From Unio delphinus (Eukaryota > Mollusca > Bivalvia > Unionida > Unionidae), in contig JAQISU010000057.1 in the NCBI GenBank assembly GCA_029339505.1, positions 9,082,001 through 9,146,000 of the forward strand: DNA of 64,000 nucleotides. Direction: 5' to 3'. The first letter of the stretch is position 1. Every line of letters starts with the position of its first letter. The translations under genes were made by a program, and so were the position numbers. This document shows, one piece after another, positions 13,627 through 24,180 of this stretch. The notes under the pieces were generated by a model. That model did no database searches, was not told the origin of the DNA, and saw only the letters and a program-made list of their open reading frames with translations.

Positions 13627-13708
<82 letters not shown>
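13526..13708. repeat. (CATT)n and (CT)n microsatellites
   Basis: Imperfect ATTC/CATT tetramers (about 13526-13600) are followed by a short CGTTCG palindromic spacer and then about 38 uninterrupted CT dinucleotides (13632-13707). Confidence 0.95.
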
Positions 13709-13710
<2 letters not shown>

Positions 13711-14375
13711 AAAAATAACACTAATCAATTTGTGTTGTTAACGCATTCCCTGTCTGGTTATTTATATTTATATTTGTATTATAGATGCATATAAAGGTCA
13801 CTTTCGTATAAGAGTTAAATAAAGTGTTGTGTTTTTTTTTTATAAAAAAAAAACAACTTTTCAAGTTTCAAGATGCACAAATCCAAAAATCGTAAAACTT
13901 ATGTCGTCTTAGACGATAGCTCAACAGAGGAGGAATTGACAAGAAACACAAAGATTGGTTCCTTGTTGGCTCATCTTCAACTTTCATAGACTGGTTCAAG
14001 CCCGCTTTTAGTTGACATAATCTCTATCGTTGGTCCAACGTCAAAATTCCCAAGTACCTTTGGTTGCTGAATTCTTTGAAAATTTAGTTTTAACAATTAG
14101 GGAAATAATTATAACATTGCTTCGAATTATAAACACTATCCTTTTAATTGTAAGAATTTACTCATAATGGCTAGTACGTATCACCGAAATAAAAAAAAAG
14201 CTTTAATGATCAGTGGTGTGATAGGTGAGGCTGTGTCAATCTCGTACCTGTATGTGCGTCAAAGGTAACGGTTCTCTATCTTGTACACCTGCTACCACGT
14301 CACTGCTAATGATATAGCAAAATGGCTTCTGACATGAACGAATAATGATTGTATAATGCGTGTGGGGGGAAGGGG
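13709..14375. other. Stretch with no recognised gene
   Basis: Contains T9/A10 homopolymers near 13830-13855. No open frame above 60 codons and no transposon ends recognised. It ends in a G-rich patch next to a SINE-B 3' end. Confidence 0.4.
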
Positions 14376-14676
14376 GATTTTTAACGTAGCTTTAACAATT
14401 GTTCAGTCACATCTCTACGATGTCTGCAGTGAGGCAGGTTTTAGTGATGTCTAGCACTGGAGCATCATGCCGCAGACATGAAGCATGATGTCCCACCCAG
14501 TCAAATTATCCTGACTCCAGGCCGACCAGTCCTAACATTTATCTCTTTATGCTGAGCGTCTAGCGAGGCAGCTGTTAGAACCATTTTTGTAAGACTTTGG
14601 TATGACTCGGCCGGGCATCGAACCCACGACTCCCGCTTCCGCGGCGGACGCTCTAACCTAGGCCACCTGAGCGGTG
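14376..14676 (-). mobile_element. SINE-B copy, reverse orientation, near full length
   Basis: On the minus strand it starts with the tRNA-like head CACCGCTCAGGTGGCC, then TAGGTTAGAGCG and a B box GGGTTCGATGCCC. It continues through GAGTCATACC, the GGACTGGTCGGCCTGG block and GGGTGGGACATCATGCTT, and ends AAAGCTACGTTAAAAATCC. This is one of the best preserved copies of the family in the window. Confidence 0.9.
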
Positions 14677-15424
14677 ATTTTATAATGATTTACAATACCA
14701 ATGATATCAATAAAAAAAAGTAATAGTTTGGAAAGTCACACGCAAAAGGATGTTGTGGATTTTACCCCCAAAATAAGTTCGTTGTGCACTTCTACATTGA
14801 CACCTGGCAATGCAAACAAGCTTCATCGTTTTGTGTTTGACAATGACGTGCGTTTGAAGCTGTCGTATCTCTTTAGTTTGGGTGGAAACATTTCTAAACC
14901 TGGTCGAAGATGGCAATTATGGTCTTAATGTAAATTTATTTGGAATATGTTTTCTGTTGTCAGATTTAAATTAGTTCACAGCTATATAAAGTATAGAAAC
15001 TTGTAAGACGAGATGACCTAAAGGATGTAAAGATCCCTGGAAGTGAGATATATGCGAGCGTTATCCTTTTCTATACAAAATGTGATCCCAGATGAAAGGA
15101 TTAATTAATTCATCAGATTTGTCGTATTCATTGTCATTAAATTTCCTGGAAAGTTTTATTACCATCCAACACCCTTAATACTAACATCAGTCCTTGTTTA
15201 TGATCATCTAGGCAAATAGGTGTGAGAGGAAGGGTTAATGTGATATGGTGGCGAAATTAGTAGTGTTCACTGGGCTGTGACGGCTACTTTTACCAACCGA
15301 AAGTTCTCTAGTATGTCTATAATCTGACTTATCGACAGTTGTCAGTCAGTAACTGCTTGCTTGGTACCTCATTTGTAATTGTTGTCGTTGTACAGATAAC
15401 TGGTGGTACCTAATTTGGAACTAT
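14677..15424. other. Stretch with no recognised gene
   Basis: Overlapping frames on both strands at 14701-14928 (75 and 69 codons) match no family I know. No exon signals stand out. Confidence 0.4.
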
Positions 15425-15654
15425 AGTCTTATTGCAGACAGCTGGTTTAACTTCGTTTGAAATTTTAGTAATTTTACATACACTTAATGGAACTTAGTTT
15501 GAAACTATAGTCGTTGTACAGACAACGGGTTTTACTTAGTTTAAAACTATAGTCGTTGTACAGACAACGGGTTTTACTTAGTTTAAAACTATAGTCGTTG
15601 TACAGACAACGGGTTTTACTTAGTTTAAAACTATAGCTGTTGTAGACACTTAAT
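15425..15654. repeat. 42-bp tandem repeat, about 5 copies, interrupted by SINE-A
   Basis: The unit contains ACTTAGTTTAAAACTATAGT then CGTTGTACAGACAACGGG. The three central copies are almost identical; the first and last are diverged. A SINE-A copy entered the last unit, and a small remnant (ACACCTAATGGTACTTAGTTT) lies beyond it at 15891-15911. The 14-residue periodic frame on the minus strand comes from 42 being divisible by three. Confidence 0.9.
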
Positions 15655-15888
15655 TCGAGTGGTCTAAAGCGCTGTCCGTTACGGATCACTGCCATCTCAC
15701 CTCTGTCTGCGTGGGTTCGAGTCTAAGATTCGGCTAATGTAGTTATGTGAGAAAGCTTGCCAGTAGCTTCTCGTGGGTCGGTTGTTCTTTCCGTGGGTTT
15801 ACCCGTGTTCTTCCTCCACCAATAATACTGGCCGCCATGCATAGCCTATCGTGTGCTGAAAAATGGCGTTAAACCTTACTACAACAAC
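15655..15888 (+). mobile_element. SINE-A copy nested in a tandem array
   Basis: It starts within the tRNA-like head (GAGTGGTCTAAAGCGC, so a few 5' bases are missing), has the B-box region TGGGTTCGAGTC, the body AGCTTCTCGTGGGTCGG and GGCCGCCATG, and the tail GAAAAATGGCGTTAAACC followed by ACAAC units. An imperfect 11-bp target duplication flanks it: AGACACTTAAT at 15644-15654 and AGACACCTAAT at 15889-15899. Confidence 0.9.
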
Positions 15889-15911
15889 AGACACCTAATG
15901 GTACTTAGTTT

Positions 15912-16044
15912 GACTGGGTGGGACATCATGCTACATGTCTGCGGTATGATGCCCCAGTGCTAGACATCACTATAAACTGACACATTGCAGACATCGTAGC
16001 AAGATGACTGAAAATTTTTTAAAGCTACGTTAAAAATCTAAATA

Positions 16045-16086
<42 letters not shown>
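15912..16086 (+). mobile_element. SINE-B 3' fragment plus (CA)n tail
   Basis: Only the 3' half of SINE-B is present, from GACTGGGTGGGACATCATGC to AAAGCTACGTTAAAAATC (to about 16044). AAATATCACACA then leads into about 20 CA dinucleotides (to 16086). The head is missing, so it is a 5'-truncated copy. The microsatellite appears continuous with the element tail. Confidence 0.85.
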
Positions 16087-16088
<2 letters not shown>

Positions 16089-16179
16089 AAACATTACAAT
16101 GCAAATAAAATGTATGTTAGTGAAAACATAAATAAAATGTATAATCGAATAGTAGGTATAAAACGTGTAAATATAATCT

Positions 16180-16515
16180 CTGTCAAAACATGTTCCTGTA
16201 CAATCGATGTCAAAAACACGTGTCTGTATAATCCCTGTCGAAAACGTTTTTGTATAATCGCTGTTAAAAACATGTTCCTATATAATCCCTGTCAAAACAT
16301 GTTCCTATATAATCACTTTCAAATACATGCTCTTATATAATCCCTGTCAAAAACATGTTCCTGTATAAACGCTGTCTACATCATGTTCTTATCTACTCCC
16401 TGTCAAAAACATGTACCTGTATAATCGCTGTCCAAATCATGTTCTTATATAATCCCTGTCAACAACATGTTCCTGTATAATCGTTGTAAAAAAATGTGTT
16501 CCTGTGAAAAACAAA
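16180..16515. repeat. 27-28 bp degenerate minisatellite
   Basis: Units resemble AATCCCTGTCAAAAACATG then TTCCTGTAT. Landmark spacings of 27, 28 and 28 are seen at 16284, 16311, 16339 and 16367. Alternating CCCTGTC and CGCTGTC variants occur. Confidence 0.85.
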
Positions 16516-16644
16516 CTCTAGTATAATCAATGTAATCTAATCATCTCTTCGCAGTAGATGGATGTACAGCACTTAAAACACACCAGGAAACGTTTCTTGC
16601 AAGTCACTTTTCAGACAAGTTCTTGCGATGCTTCGCTTATGTCC

Positions 16645-16870
16645 TGCAGTCAGTACAGTTCGTTGGTACCACGAATGTAAGCCTGCAGTCAGTACAGTTC
16701 GTTGGTAGCATGAATTTCAGCCTGCAGTCAGTACAGTTTGTTGGTAGCATGAATTTCAGCCTTCAGTCAGTACAGTTCGTTGGTAGCATGAATTTCAGCC
16801 TGCAGGCAGTACAGTTCGCTGGTTGCATGAATTTCAGCCTGCAGGCAGTACAATTTGTTCGTATCATCAA
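16645..16870. repeat. 39-bp minisatellite, about 6 copies
   Basis: The unit includes CTGCAGTCAGTACAGTTCGT then TGGTAGCATGAATTTCAGC. The 93-codon plus-strand frame shows a 13-residue periodic peptide because 39 is divisible by three. It has no recognisable domain and no coding flank. Confidence 0.92.
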
Positions 16871-18004
16871 TGTCCGTAACATGACTGTATTGCTAGATCT
16901 TTAAAAATTCTACGCATCTTTACTAAGAACTGCTTCTTGTTGAATTCTTGAGAACATTTTGCACACCTCAGCATTATAAAAAAATATAATGCTTACAAGT
17001 TTCACCCATCTAAAATGGCATATATATTAACTTATTTTTTGTAGTACATATGAGTATAAAGAAATGACACATTCATCATATTTTATATTTTTTTGTTGTT
17101 GTTGTTGATTGTATTGTACGCATATCTGTTTGGTCGTCAAGAAAACAGAAGCTGCTTTTATTAGAAACAGAATAGATTATGGATTTTTATAGATTATGGA
17201 TTACAATAGAGTATGGATATACTAAAACACTATGACATTCAATACGTGGATTAATGGTTAAATTTTAAATTAGAATCAAGACAACTGGGGATCTAATTTT
17301 ATTCAAAAGTAGCTAGTGCAAAAAAAATTAATTTGTACCCTTTTGGGAAGGCGATAAATCGTCGTGACAAAGGTGTCTTTTATACGCAGGTCTTTTTGAT
17401 ATAGAATGGTTTCCTAACCACTCTCCTCATTCAATCGCCCCCATCTACTCTATTGTTTGATAATGTGAAGAAATGCCATGGTGTGCTAATATTTCATTTC
17501 TCTGAATCGTCGTTAATTCTTTAAAATATAAATTAGCAACTTAAATTAATTCTATTAGAGCTGTTCTATTTTTAATTTAAATAAAATACTGCAAAATCAT
17601 GACACAAACAAACTATATATGCCGCTGTATCCATGACATCTATGGATCAATATTTATATCTGTATTGATGACATTTATACACATTACCTAAATATTGTTT
17701 TAAACATAGCTGTACTCGAGTGTTTAAAACTATATCTTCCAAGAGATTTTAGACACAATGAACAGAACCCTTCATTATACGTTCAGCCATATTAATCTTG
17801 TTAACAAGATGTATGCCATTCATTTTGACAGTCTGTTACTCTGATCAAAGAAAGAATACATTAAGATTACATTAATGTCAAATTGTCAACTCTTTTACCT
17901 AACCTAAATGATATGAGGACATTTGTCTAAGACAACATCTACAATAAACACAAAATGAGAAAGAACATTAATTATTAAAAAGAGGAGGAATAAATCATTG
18001 AAAA
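16871..18004. other. Stretch with no recognised gene
   Basis: AT-rich. A small three-fold ATAGATTATGGAT motif occurs near 17170-17220. No open frame above 60 codons and no element ends recognised. Confidence 0.4.
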
Positions 18005-18158
18005 AAGTTGTATGTATGAATGCATGCATGCATGATTGCATGCATGTATGTATGTATGTATGTATGTATGTATGTATGTATGTATGTATGTATGTATGTA
18101 TGTATGTATGTATGTATGTATGGATGGATGGATGGATGGATGGATGGATGGATGTAGG

Positions 18159-18194
<36 letters not shown>

Positions 18195-18453
18195 GATGTA
18201 TGGATGGATGTATGTATGTATCTATCTATGGATGGATGGATGGATGTAGGTAGGTAGGTAGGTGTGTGTGTGTGTGTGTGTGTAAGTATGTATGTATGTA
18301 TGTATGTATGTATGTATGTATGTATGTATGTATGTATGTATGTATGTATGTATGTATGTATGTATGTATGTATGTATGGATGTATGGAGGGAGGGAGGGA
18401 GGGAGGTAGGTAGGTAGGTAGGTGTGTGTATATATGTATGTGTGTGTATTGTG

Positions 18454-18488
<35 letters not shown>

Positions 18489-18568
18489 ATGTATGTATGT
18501 ATGTATGTATGTATGTATGTATGTATGTATGACTGACTGACTGACTGACTGACTGACTGACTGACTTT
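18005..18568. repeat. Mosaic tetranucleotide and dinucleotide microsatellite
   Basis: Successive blocks of ATGC, TGTA, TGGA, TAGG, (TG)n, TGTA, GGAG, TAGG, TGTC, TGTA and ACTG occur over about 560 bp. Most blocks are tetramers one substitution apart. The TGTA block from about 18290 to 18376 is the longest. Confidence 0.96.
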
Positions 18569-18719
18569 ATTTCCTCTTCAATAGAGATTACATCAGATTA
18601 ATCAAATTCAGGATAATACAAAATCATGAAATACAACACAAAAGAATATAAATGAAACAAATTGGAAACGTATACCAGTGTAATTATCAATGTAGTTCTT
18701 TCTACATGACATATATGTT

Positions 18720-18856
18720 TATGCATACATACATACACATACACACACAAACATATAAATGTACACACATATACATACATATATATTTACACACCCAAAC
18801 ACATATTTACACATACATATATACACACATATACACACATTTATACATATATATGA
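18720..18856. repeat. Degenerate CATA/CACA-rich tract
   Basis: Imperfect mixture of ACAC, ATAC and ATAT motifs, probably a decayed compound microsatellite. Overlapping frames on both strands are low-complexity artefacts. Confidence 0.8.
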
Positions 18857-19179
18857 TGAACAGCATGAAATCCTTCTCAAAGGAATAAAGATAGCAAAAG
18901 GTGACACTCGTATATTATATGAGCCAGAGAGCATTATATCTCCGTGATCTGTAATACATCAAAATTGCGGAATTTGACAACAGCAGAATATTTGTTTATG
19001 TTTGTTTTGTTTTAAATTAATTAATTTATTTATCTAGATTAACTACTTATTATTGCTGTTATATTATGACATGTTGGTTGAGAGTAGGGCATGCATTTTA
19101 TAGTAAAACGAGGTTATGCTTTTTGCCGTTACCAACATGAGTTTATCCCACACATCATCGTCGATAGACAACAAGCATC

Positions 19180-19290
19180 TGTCTGTATGTATGTATGTAT
19201 GTATGTATGTATGTATGTATGTATGTATGTATGTATGTATGTATGTATGTATGTATGTATGTATGTATGTATGTACGCATGCATGCATGT
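19180..19290. repeat. (TATG)n microsatellite
   Basis: About 24 uninterrupted TATG/GTAT units end in GCATGCATGCATG. The repeat explains the frames of 118, 74 and 67 codons crossing it. Confidence 0.97.
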
Positions 19291-19451
19291 ATTAGGGTTG
19301 AACTGCACTGGTAATATAGTGCCTAGACCCATACAAAATCATGTAAAGCATCAAAAACATAGTGACAAATATATCGTTATAGTAGGAAATGGAATTTCAA
19401 TATTCAGCATGTATAGTCTTTGTAAAAAGTGTAATCAGACTGTGTAATCAG

Positions 19452-19452
<1 letters not shown>

Positions 19453-19500
<48 letters not shown>
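19453..19500. repeat. (GT)n microsatellite next to a SINE-B 3' end
   Basis: About 23 GT units, read as (AC)n in the orientation of the adjoining reverse SINE-B. The array therefore sits at that element's 3' tail. Confidence 0.95.
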
Positions 19501-19502
<2 letters not shown>

Positions 19503-19507
19503 TATTT

Positions 19508-19814
19508 GGATTTTTAACGGAGCCTTAACATTTTTTCAGTCATATCACTTCGATGTCTGCAGTATGGCAGTTTATAGCGATGTCTAGCACTGGGGCATCA
19601 TGCAGCAGACATGTAGCATGATGTCCCACCGAATCACAGTATCCTGACACCAGGCCGACCAGTCCTAACAGTAAAACCTCTTAATGCTGAGCGCCAAGCG
19701 ATGCAGCTGTTAGTACCATTTTTGTAAGTCTTTGGTATGACTCGACCGGGGATTAAACCCACAATTTTCAGCATGCGAGGAGGACGCTCTAATCACTAGC
19801 TTACCGGATCGGTA
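19508..19814 (-). mobile_element. SINE-B copy, reverse orientation
   Basis: On the minus strand it has a head with TAAGCTAGTGATTAGAGCG, a diverged B box (GGGTTTAATCCCC), GAGTCATACC, the GGACTGGTCGGCCTGG block and a GGTGGGACATCATGCT block, and ends near AAGGCTCCGTTAAAAATCC. It is more diverged than the 14376-14676 copy. Confidence 0.87.
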
Positions 19815-19949
19815 TAATCACACTTTGTATTATGTCTATCACTAAATGAAATTTAATTTCTATCTGTTTTCTTTTACAGGTGATGCTATTCTTTATAGGA
19901 AAATCAAACTCCGTCTTGAAGGAAAAATTTCTACCTACAGGTAAGTTCA

Positions 19950-21310
19950 AAGTGGATTGCATGATTGTCTGTTGTCCGTCAGTACGTTTCTTAGCAGATC
20001 TTTGGCGATTATCACGAAACTCATACATTCCACAAGTAGTCAATTTGCTCCAAGATGAAAACCGATGTTGCACGAGCATCAAATTTGACCCTATTGAGGA
20101 AATCCAGAAAATCTACTCCTGACAAACGGATCTGTGATCCAAGATAGCTGCCACAACGGCCATCTTCAAATGCTTGCGTGGATGATCAAACCGATGTGGG
20201 GTTTTCACTAAATGACTTCTATGAAGTATAATTGGCGCCAAGTGAAATTGCTGCTGATTTGATCTCCAATATTGTCATCGATGTGGACATCTTAAAAATC
20301 GTGATATCGTTACTCCAGAAGTCTAATTTGGCTGCCACGGCTGCCATTTTTAAATCTTCTTTAACAAATTTATATTGAATAAGAATTGTCACCAAAAGCC
20401 TTAAAACGATTGGTCTTAAATGAACATGATATGATCCAGTCTAACCGGCACACAACTGCCATCTTGAAAATCTTATTTTTAGACTGGATGGTTGTGGCAA
20501 CATGAGGTTTTCACTTAAACACTTATTTTGTTTACTTGGTCGTATACAAAAATGGTGTCGATATGACGCCAATATCGCCGCCACATAGCTATCTTGAACA
20601 TCTTCTACTCCCCATGAACGGAAAGTCTTACTGACGTGGAGTTTTCATCAAAAGAGTTCTTATAATGTTTAATTAGTCCGAAATGAAAATGCTCTGATCG
20701 AGGTTATAAATTGGCTCTCACACTGGCCAGCTTAAAGATCTTGTTCACGCTACTTCTCCTGAATAAATGGTCATGTCAGCATGGAGTTTCACTAAAATAT
20801 TTCTTATAATGTTGTCTTGCTCCCAAACTACAACAGTGCCGATCTGATGTCAAAAATGAGGCCATCTTGAAAATCTTATTTTCACTATTCCTCTTAAAAA
20901 GAAAATCATTTTAACATAGGGTTCTCATCGGAAGAGTTCTTAAAGTGTCTTCTTGAAACTAATAAAACTGACTAGCCCTCGATATGGTCACCATGGTAAT
21001 TATCATATAAATAGTGTTATATCTATTCCTGCAAAAAAGATAGCTATATCAACATGCCCCCCCCCCCCCGGCCACTAATGCTTTGTGTGATACGTAGTTG
21101 GTCCGGAATGAAAAAAGTTCCAGTCGTAAATCCAATCTGAATGTCACGTGACATTATTCCCGTCACTACCCCACTTCAGTGAAAATATTATGACACGAGG
21201 TTTTCACCAAAGATTTCGAATGATGCCTACTTTGTCCTAAATGAATATCGTGCCAATATGGCACCCGATATGCCCACCACATCAGCTAATGTTTAAGTCT
21301 TGTTATCGCA
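19950..21310. repeat. Degenerate ~130-140 bp tandem repeat field
   Basis: GGCCATCTTGAAAATC-like motifs recur near 20160, 20344, 20456, 20590, 20724, 20864 and 20992, mostly 112-140 bp apart. Between them lie recurring GGTTTTCACTAAA-like, ACTTCTTATAATG-like and CCAATATGGCCGCCAC-like blocks. The start (GTCTGTTGTCCGTCAGTACG near 19965) resembles a dispersed repeat common in bivalve genomes, as I recall it. Copies are old and diverged. No protein is encoded. A C12 homopolymer sits at 21058-21069. Confidence 0.7.
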
Positions 21311-21598
21311 GAAGAATATCAGAGATTGTTTGAACACTCATCACCAAAGAGGACGAAATGGTTTTCTCTTGAATTCCTGGAATTCTTTTTACCCCGTAAA
21401 GCGTCAGTTCCTTCAAGTGACTCTTTGTTTGTTTATGAGTATTCTTTACATTCGAAAGAGCAATGTGAATAATATTATAACTTTTTGCGGATGATTTATA
21501 ATCTCGGTTATTAAAAACACGATTAGCAACTCCAATACACTTTCAGTATAACAGTATAAACATTAAAAATATATTCAGTGCATTACGCAAACACGTCA
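21311..21598. other. Non-coding stretch
   Basis: A 64-codon frame at 21300-21494 has no recognisable features. Nothing else is supported. Confidence 0.35.
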
Positions 21599-21627
21599 AT
21601 CACACACACACACACACACACACACAG

Positions 21628-21681
<54 letters not shown>
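21599..21681. repeat. Inverted (CA)n-(TG)n microsatellite
   Basis: About 13 CA units, a short AGA centre, then about 26 TG units. The two halves are reverse complements, so either strand can fold back across the AGATG centre. Confidence 0.95.
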
Positions 21682-21683
<2 letters not shown>

Positions 21684-22302
21684 ATGCATCTATCACTAGG
21701 TTTCCTTTTGGTACACTGTACACTTCTTACCTTCTCACATTTGCACAAAACATTTCCTGTTTATGTAAAGTAAATGAAAGCCAATACCGACTTTAAGATT
21801 CTGACGCCATTCGTAGACTACAGAGGTCTTCAGTCCTCTCCGTTTGCAAGGTGTTATAATACGTGTGTACAGTATTGTTACATCTTCATTATAATCATGC
21901 ATTACAATATCACATTAATCTAGCAGTCAAAACAAATATACCGTCAGTCAAAATAAACATTTAATATTTGTGCTGATTCATCGAGTATATCTTATACATG
22001 ATCGTTAGCGTGAATTTAAGTTGTTGTTAAATACCAGATCTACACTTAAGATCAATTTTGACAACATATTTATCCTTACGTATTGACACTACCGTACACG
22101 TCCTCCTACCGATTCCTACTCGAGGATAAAACAGCTTCTTTACAAGCCGTGAAAATCAGTAAACCATTAAAAATATCGTGGAAAAACTGACCTAGTTCAT
22201 TAAAGGGAAACAACAGAATCTTCTAGAACTGCATGTGCATGTGATATTGCGCTTTCCTCCGTATATTTGAAGTAAGAAAATTTAATGTTGTCAGTGTTGG
22301 TG
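21682..22302. other. Stretch with no recognised gene
   Basis: Ordinary AT-rich sequence. No frame above 60 codons starts here except the tail of the microsatellite-driven one. It ends at a reverse SINE-A. Confidence 0.4.
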
Positions 22303-22520
22303 TGGTTTAACGCCATTTCTTAGCAAATTATAGGCTATATATGGCAGTCGGATTATCAGGTGAAAGAGTAACCCAGGAAGAATCACCTACCCACGGGAAG
22401 TTACTTGCACGCTTACTCACGTATTTACATTGTCCGACCTTGAATCTTGAACCCACGCGGACAGAGGTGAGATAGTAGTTATCAGGAAAGGTGAGCACTT
22501 TAGTCCAAACGGCCACCTGC
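22303..22520 (-). mobile_element. SINE-A copy, reverse orientation, diverged
   Basis: On the minus strand it shows GGCCGTTTGGACTAAAGTGC (A-box region), CTCACCTCTGTCCGCGTGGG, GGGTTCAAGATTCAAGG, a weak body match and the terminal AAATGGCGTTAAACC. Substitutions throughout suggest an older copy. Confidence 0.8.
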
Positions 22521-22745
22521 GGTCTCTGGAACAATTAAATGTTTGGAGTTCTATAGTCGGATAAATTAAATCCGTATTGATACTAATGGACTATTCATTA
22601 CAATGTGCAATTTTGCTGCATGCACATCATTCTGGGACAATCCTGTCTACACTTTAAACATATACCAATAATTGATGACATCATTATCTAGCGCAAACTT
22701 CAAAATGACATAAGGACAAATGGTGATGTTATTCAACGTGAAGTT

Positions 22746-22844
22746 TAGTCTGGTTCCCTGCTTAGTATGCTCCCATGCGTTGCACTCCGCTATACTAAAG
22801 CGGAGTGCAGCGCATGGGAGCATACTAATCAGGGAACCAGACTA
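22746..22844. mobile_element. 99-bp foldback element with 9-bp target duplication
   Basis: The arms 22746-22791 and 22799-22844 are reverse complements with only two mismatched pairs (22761/22829 and 22780/22810), leaving a loop of about 7 bases. The ends read TAGTCTGGTTCCCTG and CAGGGAACCAGACTA. Flanks CGTGAAGTT (22737-22745) and CGTGAATTT (22845-22853) match at 8 of 9 bases, consistent with a 9-bp target duplication as made by Mutator-like elements. The superfamily is inference. A miRNA-like hairpin is an alternative reading. Confidence 0.8.
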
Positions 22845-23029
22845 CGTGAATTTGCGAGTCACCAATCTTAGGATTTGCTCCAGATCCACAGCCACGAGAA
22901 ATATTAGTAAATATATAAAACCTATACTGATGTGTGCAGCCAAAAGTTGCTGAAAATAACTGATTCTTTTCATGAATAGTTGATATCAGCGCCTAACCCA
23001 AAATGTCAGCATGGTCATGAGTGAGGGGC

Positions 23030-23655
23030 TGATTTATCAACCTTGGAATATTGCTGTGAATATGAAAGACATCGATTAATTCCAGCTCTGGAACAGCCAT
23101 ATTGACTCTTTTATAAGGAAATCAATCAACGCCATAGCATTCCTTCGTAGAAACAGATTGCATTCCCCGAAGACGTAAAGGCTACATGCTATAAATCCTT
23201 AGTAGGTCCACAATTGGAGTATGCTTCAACCGTTTGGGGCCCATCTACCAAAACAAACATGGCCACACTTGAAGCAGTAGAACGAACGGCAATACGTTTT
23301 ACTACTGGTGATTCTCGACTAACCAGCAGCGTCTCCACCATACTTCAACATTTGCGATGGGAGGAGCTTCAAGCTCGGAGCCAACAAGCTAAAGTTGATA
23401 TGATGTACCGGATTGTACACCGGCTAATCAACATCCATGCAGCATCATATCGCCAACAGACAGGATCGAACGCTAGAGAACATTTATGCAGATTTGTCAT
23501 ATCCTTCACCAGAGTCAACGCATAAAGACTCCCATTTTCCCCCATCAAGAATCCGCATGTGGAACTCCTCCCTGGTCAACGCCAAATCCATTTGTGCTTT
23601 CAGAGCTTTACTTAGCTCCAAACCATGGACTTTTTTAAAAAGCTTGTTTTGACTT
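23030..23655 (+). pseudogene. C-terminal fragment of a non-LTR retrotransposon reverse transcriptase (CR1/L2/Crack-like)
   Basis: Translated pieces in order are LWNSHID and AFLRRNRLHSPK, then after a frame change VKATCYKSLVGPQLEYAST and VWGPSTKTN, LEAVERTAIRFTTGD, LRWEELQARSQQAKVDMMYR, and in another frame HFPPSRIRMWNS and FLKSL before a stop. This is the usual order of the conserved region after the RT core in CR1/L2-type elements that lack RNase H. At least two frameshifts and one in-frame stop (near 23059) are present, and the 5' end is truncated, so it is a dead LINE copy. The exact clade is not settled. Confidence 0.85.
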
Positions 23656-24180
23656 TTACCTCCCATCACATGTAAATAGTTCACAACATGTGCGAATATG
23701 TTCCAGAGGAACCCAGCACATTATTGGTACAAGAAGAACATGCAATTACTGTTATGAAGGAAAAAATATTATTGAACAAAAAATATCTGAGTCAGTAACA
23801 ATTTAAAGTTGCACGTATGCTTATAAATATACCTATCTTAAATGTTCTAAAGATGAAAATTAAAGACAGGATTTTGAAACCGAACTGAACTGTAAGGTCT
23901 GTGAAAATCCAGGGCATGACTAGCCATTTGATGTTACATTTCATGATCAAAAATGTTATTTATGTTGAAAGATTCCAATGTAATGAGCTAACGACAGGTC
24001 ATTTTGAGGGTATATGTGGCAAATAATTGACCATGAAATTCAATATACCATGCTGGTTATATCTTGTCCTAAGTGAGAAAGTTGAAGGTTGACAAACGTA
24101 CGGGAGGGTAAAGATGCAATTGATTTGATTCTTTTAATAGGAAAAACTAGTTATTAGTAATAAACAGGGTTGCCTTGACA
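23656..24180. other. Possible LINE 3' tail, then non-coding sequence
   Basis: Sequence directly after the RT stop may be the 3' untranslated region of that element. Its boundary is not visible. No other feature is supported. Confidence 0.35.

Noticed and set aside
19880..19940. Possible 61-nt exon between a TTTTCTTTTACAG acceptor and a CAGGTAAG donor
   Set aside because: Splice-like edges are present but the short peptide matches nothing and lies between a SINE and a repeat field. Chance is likely.
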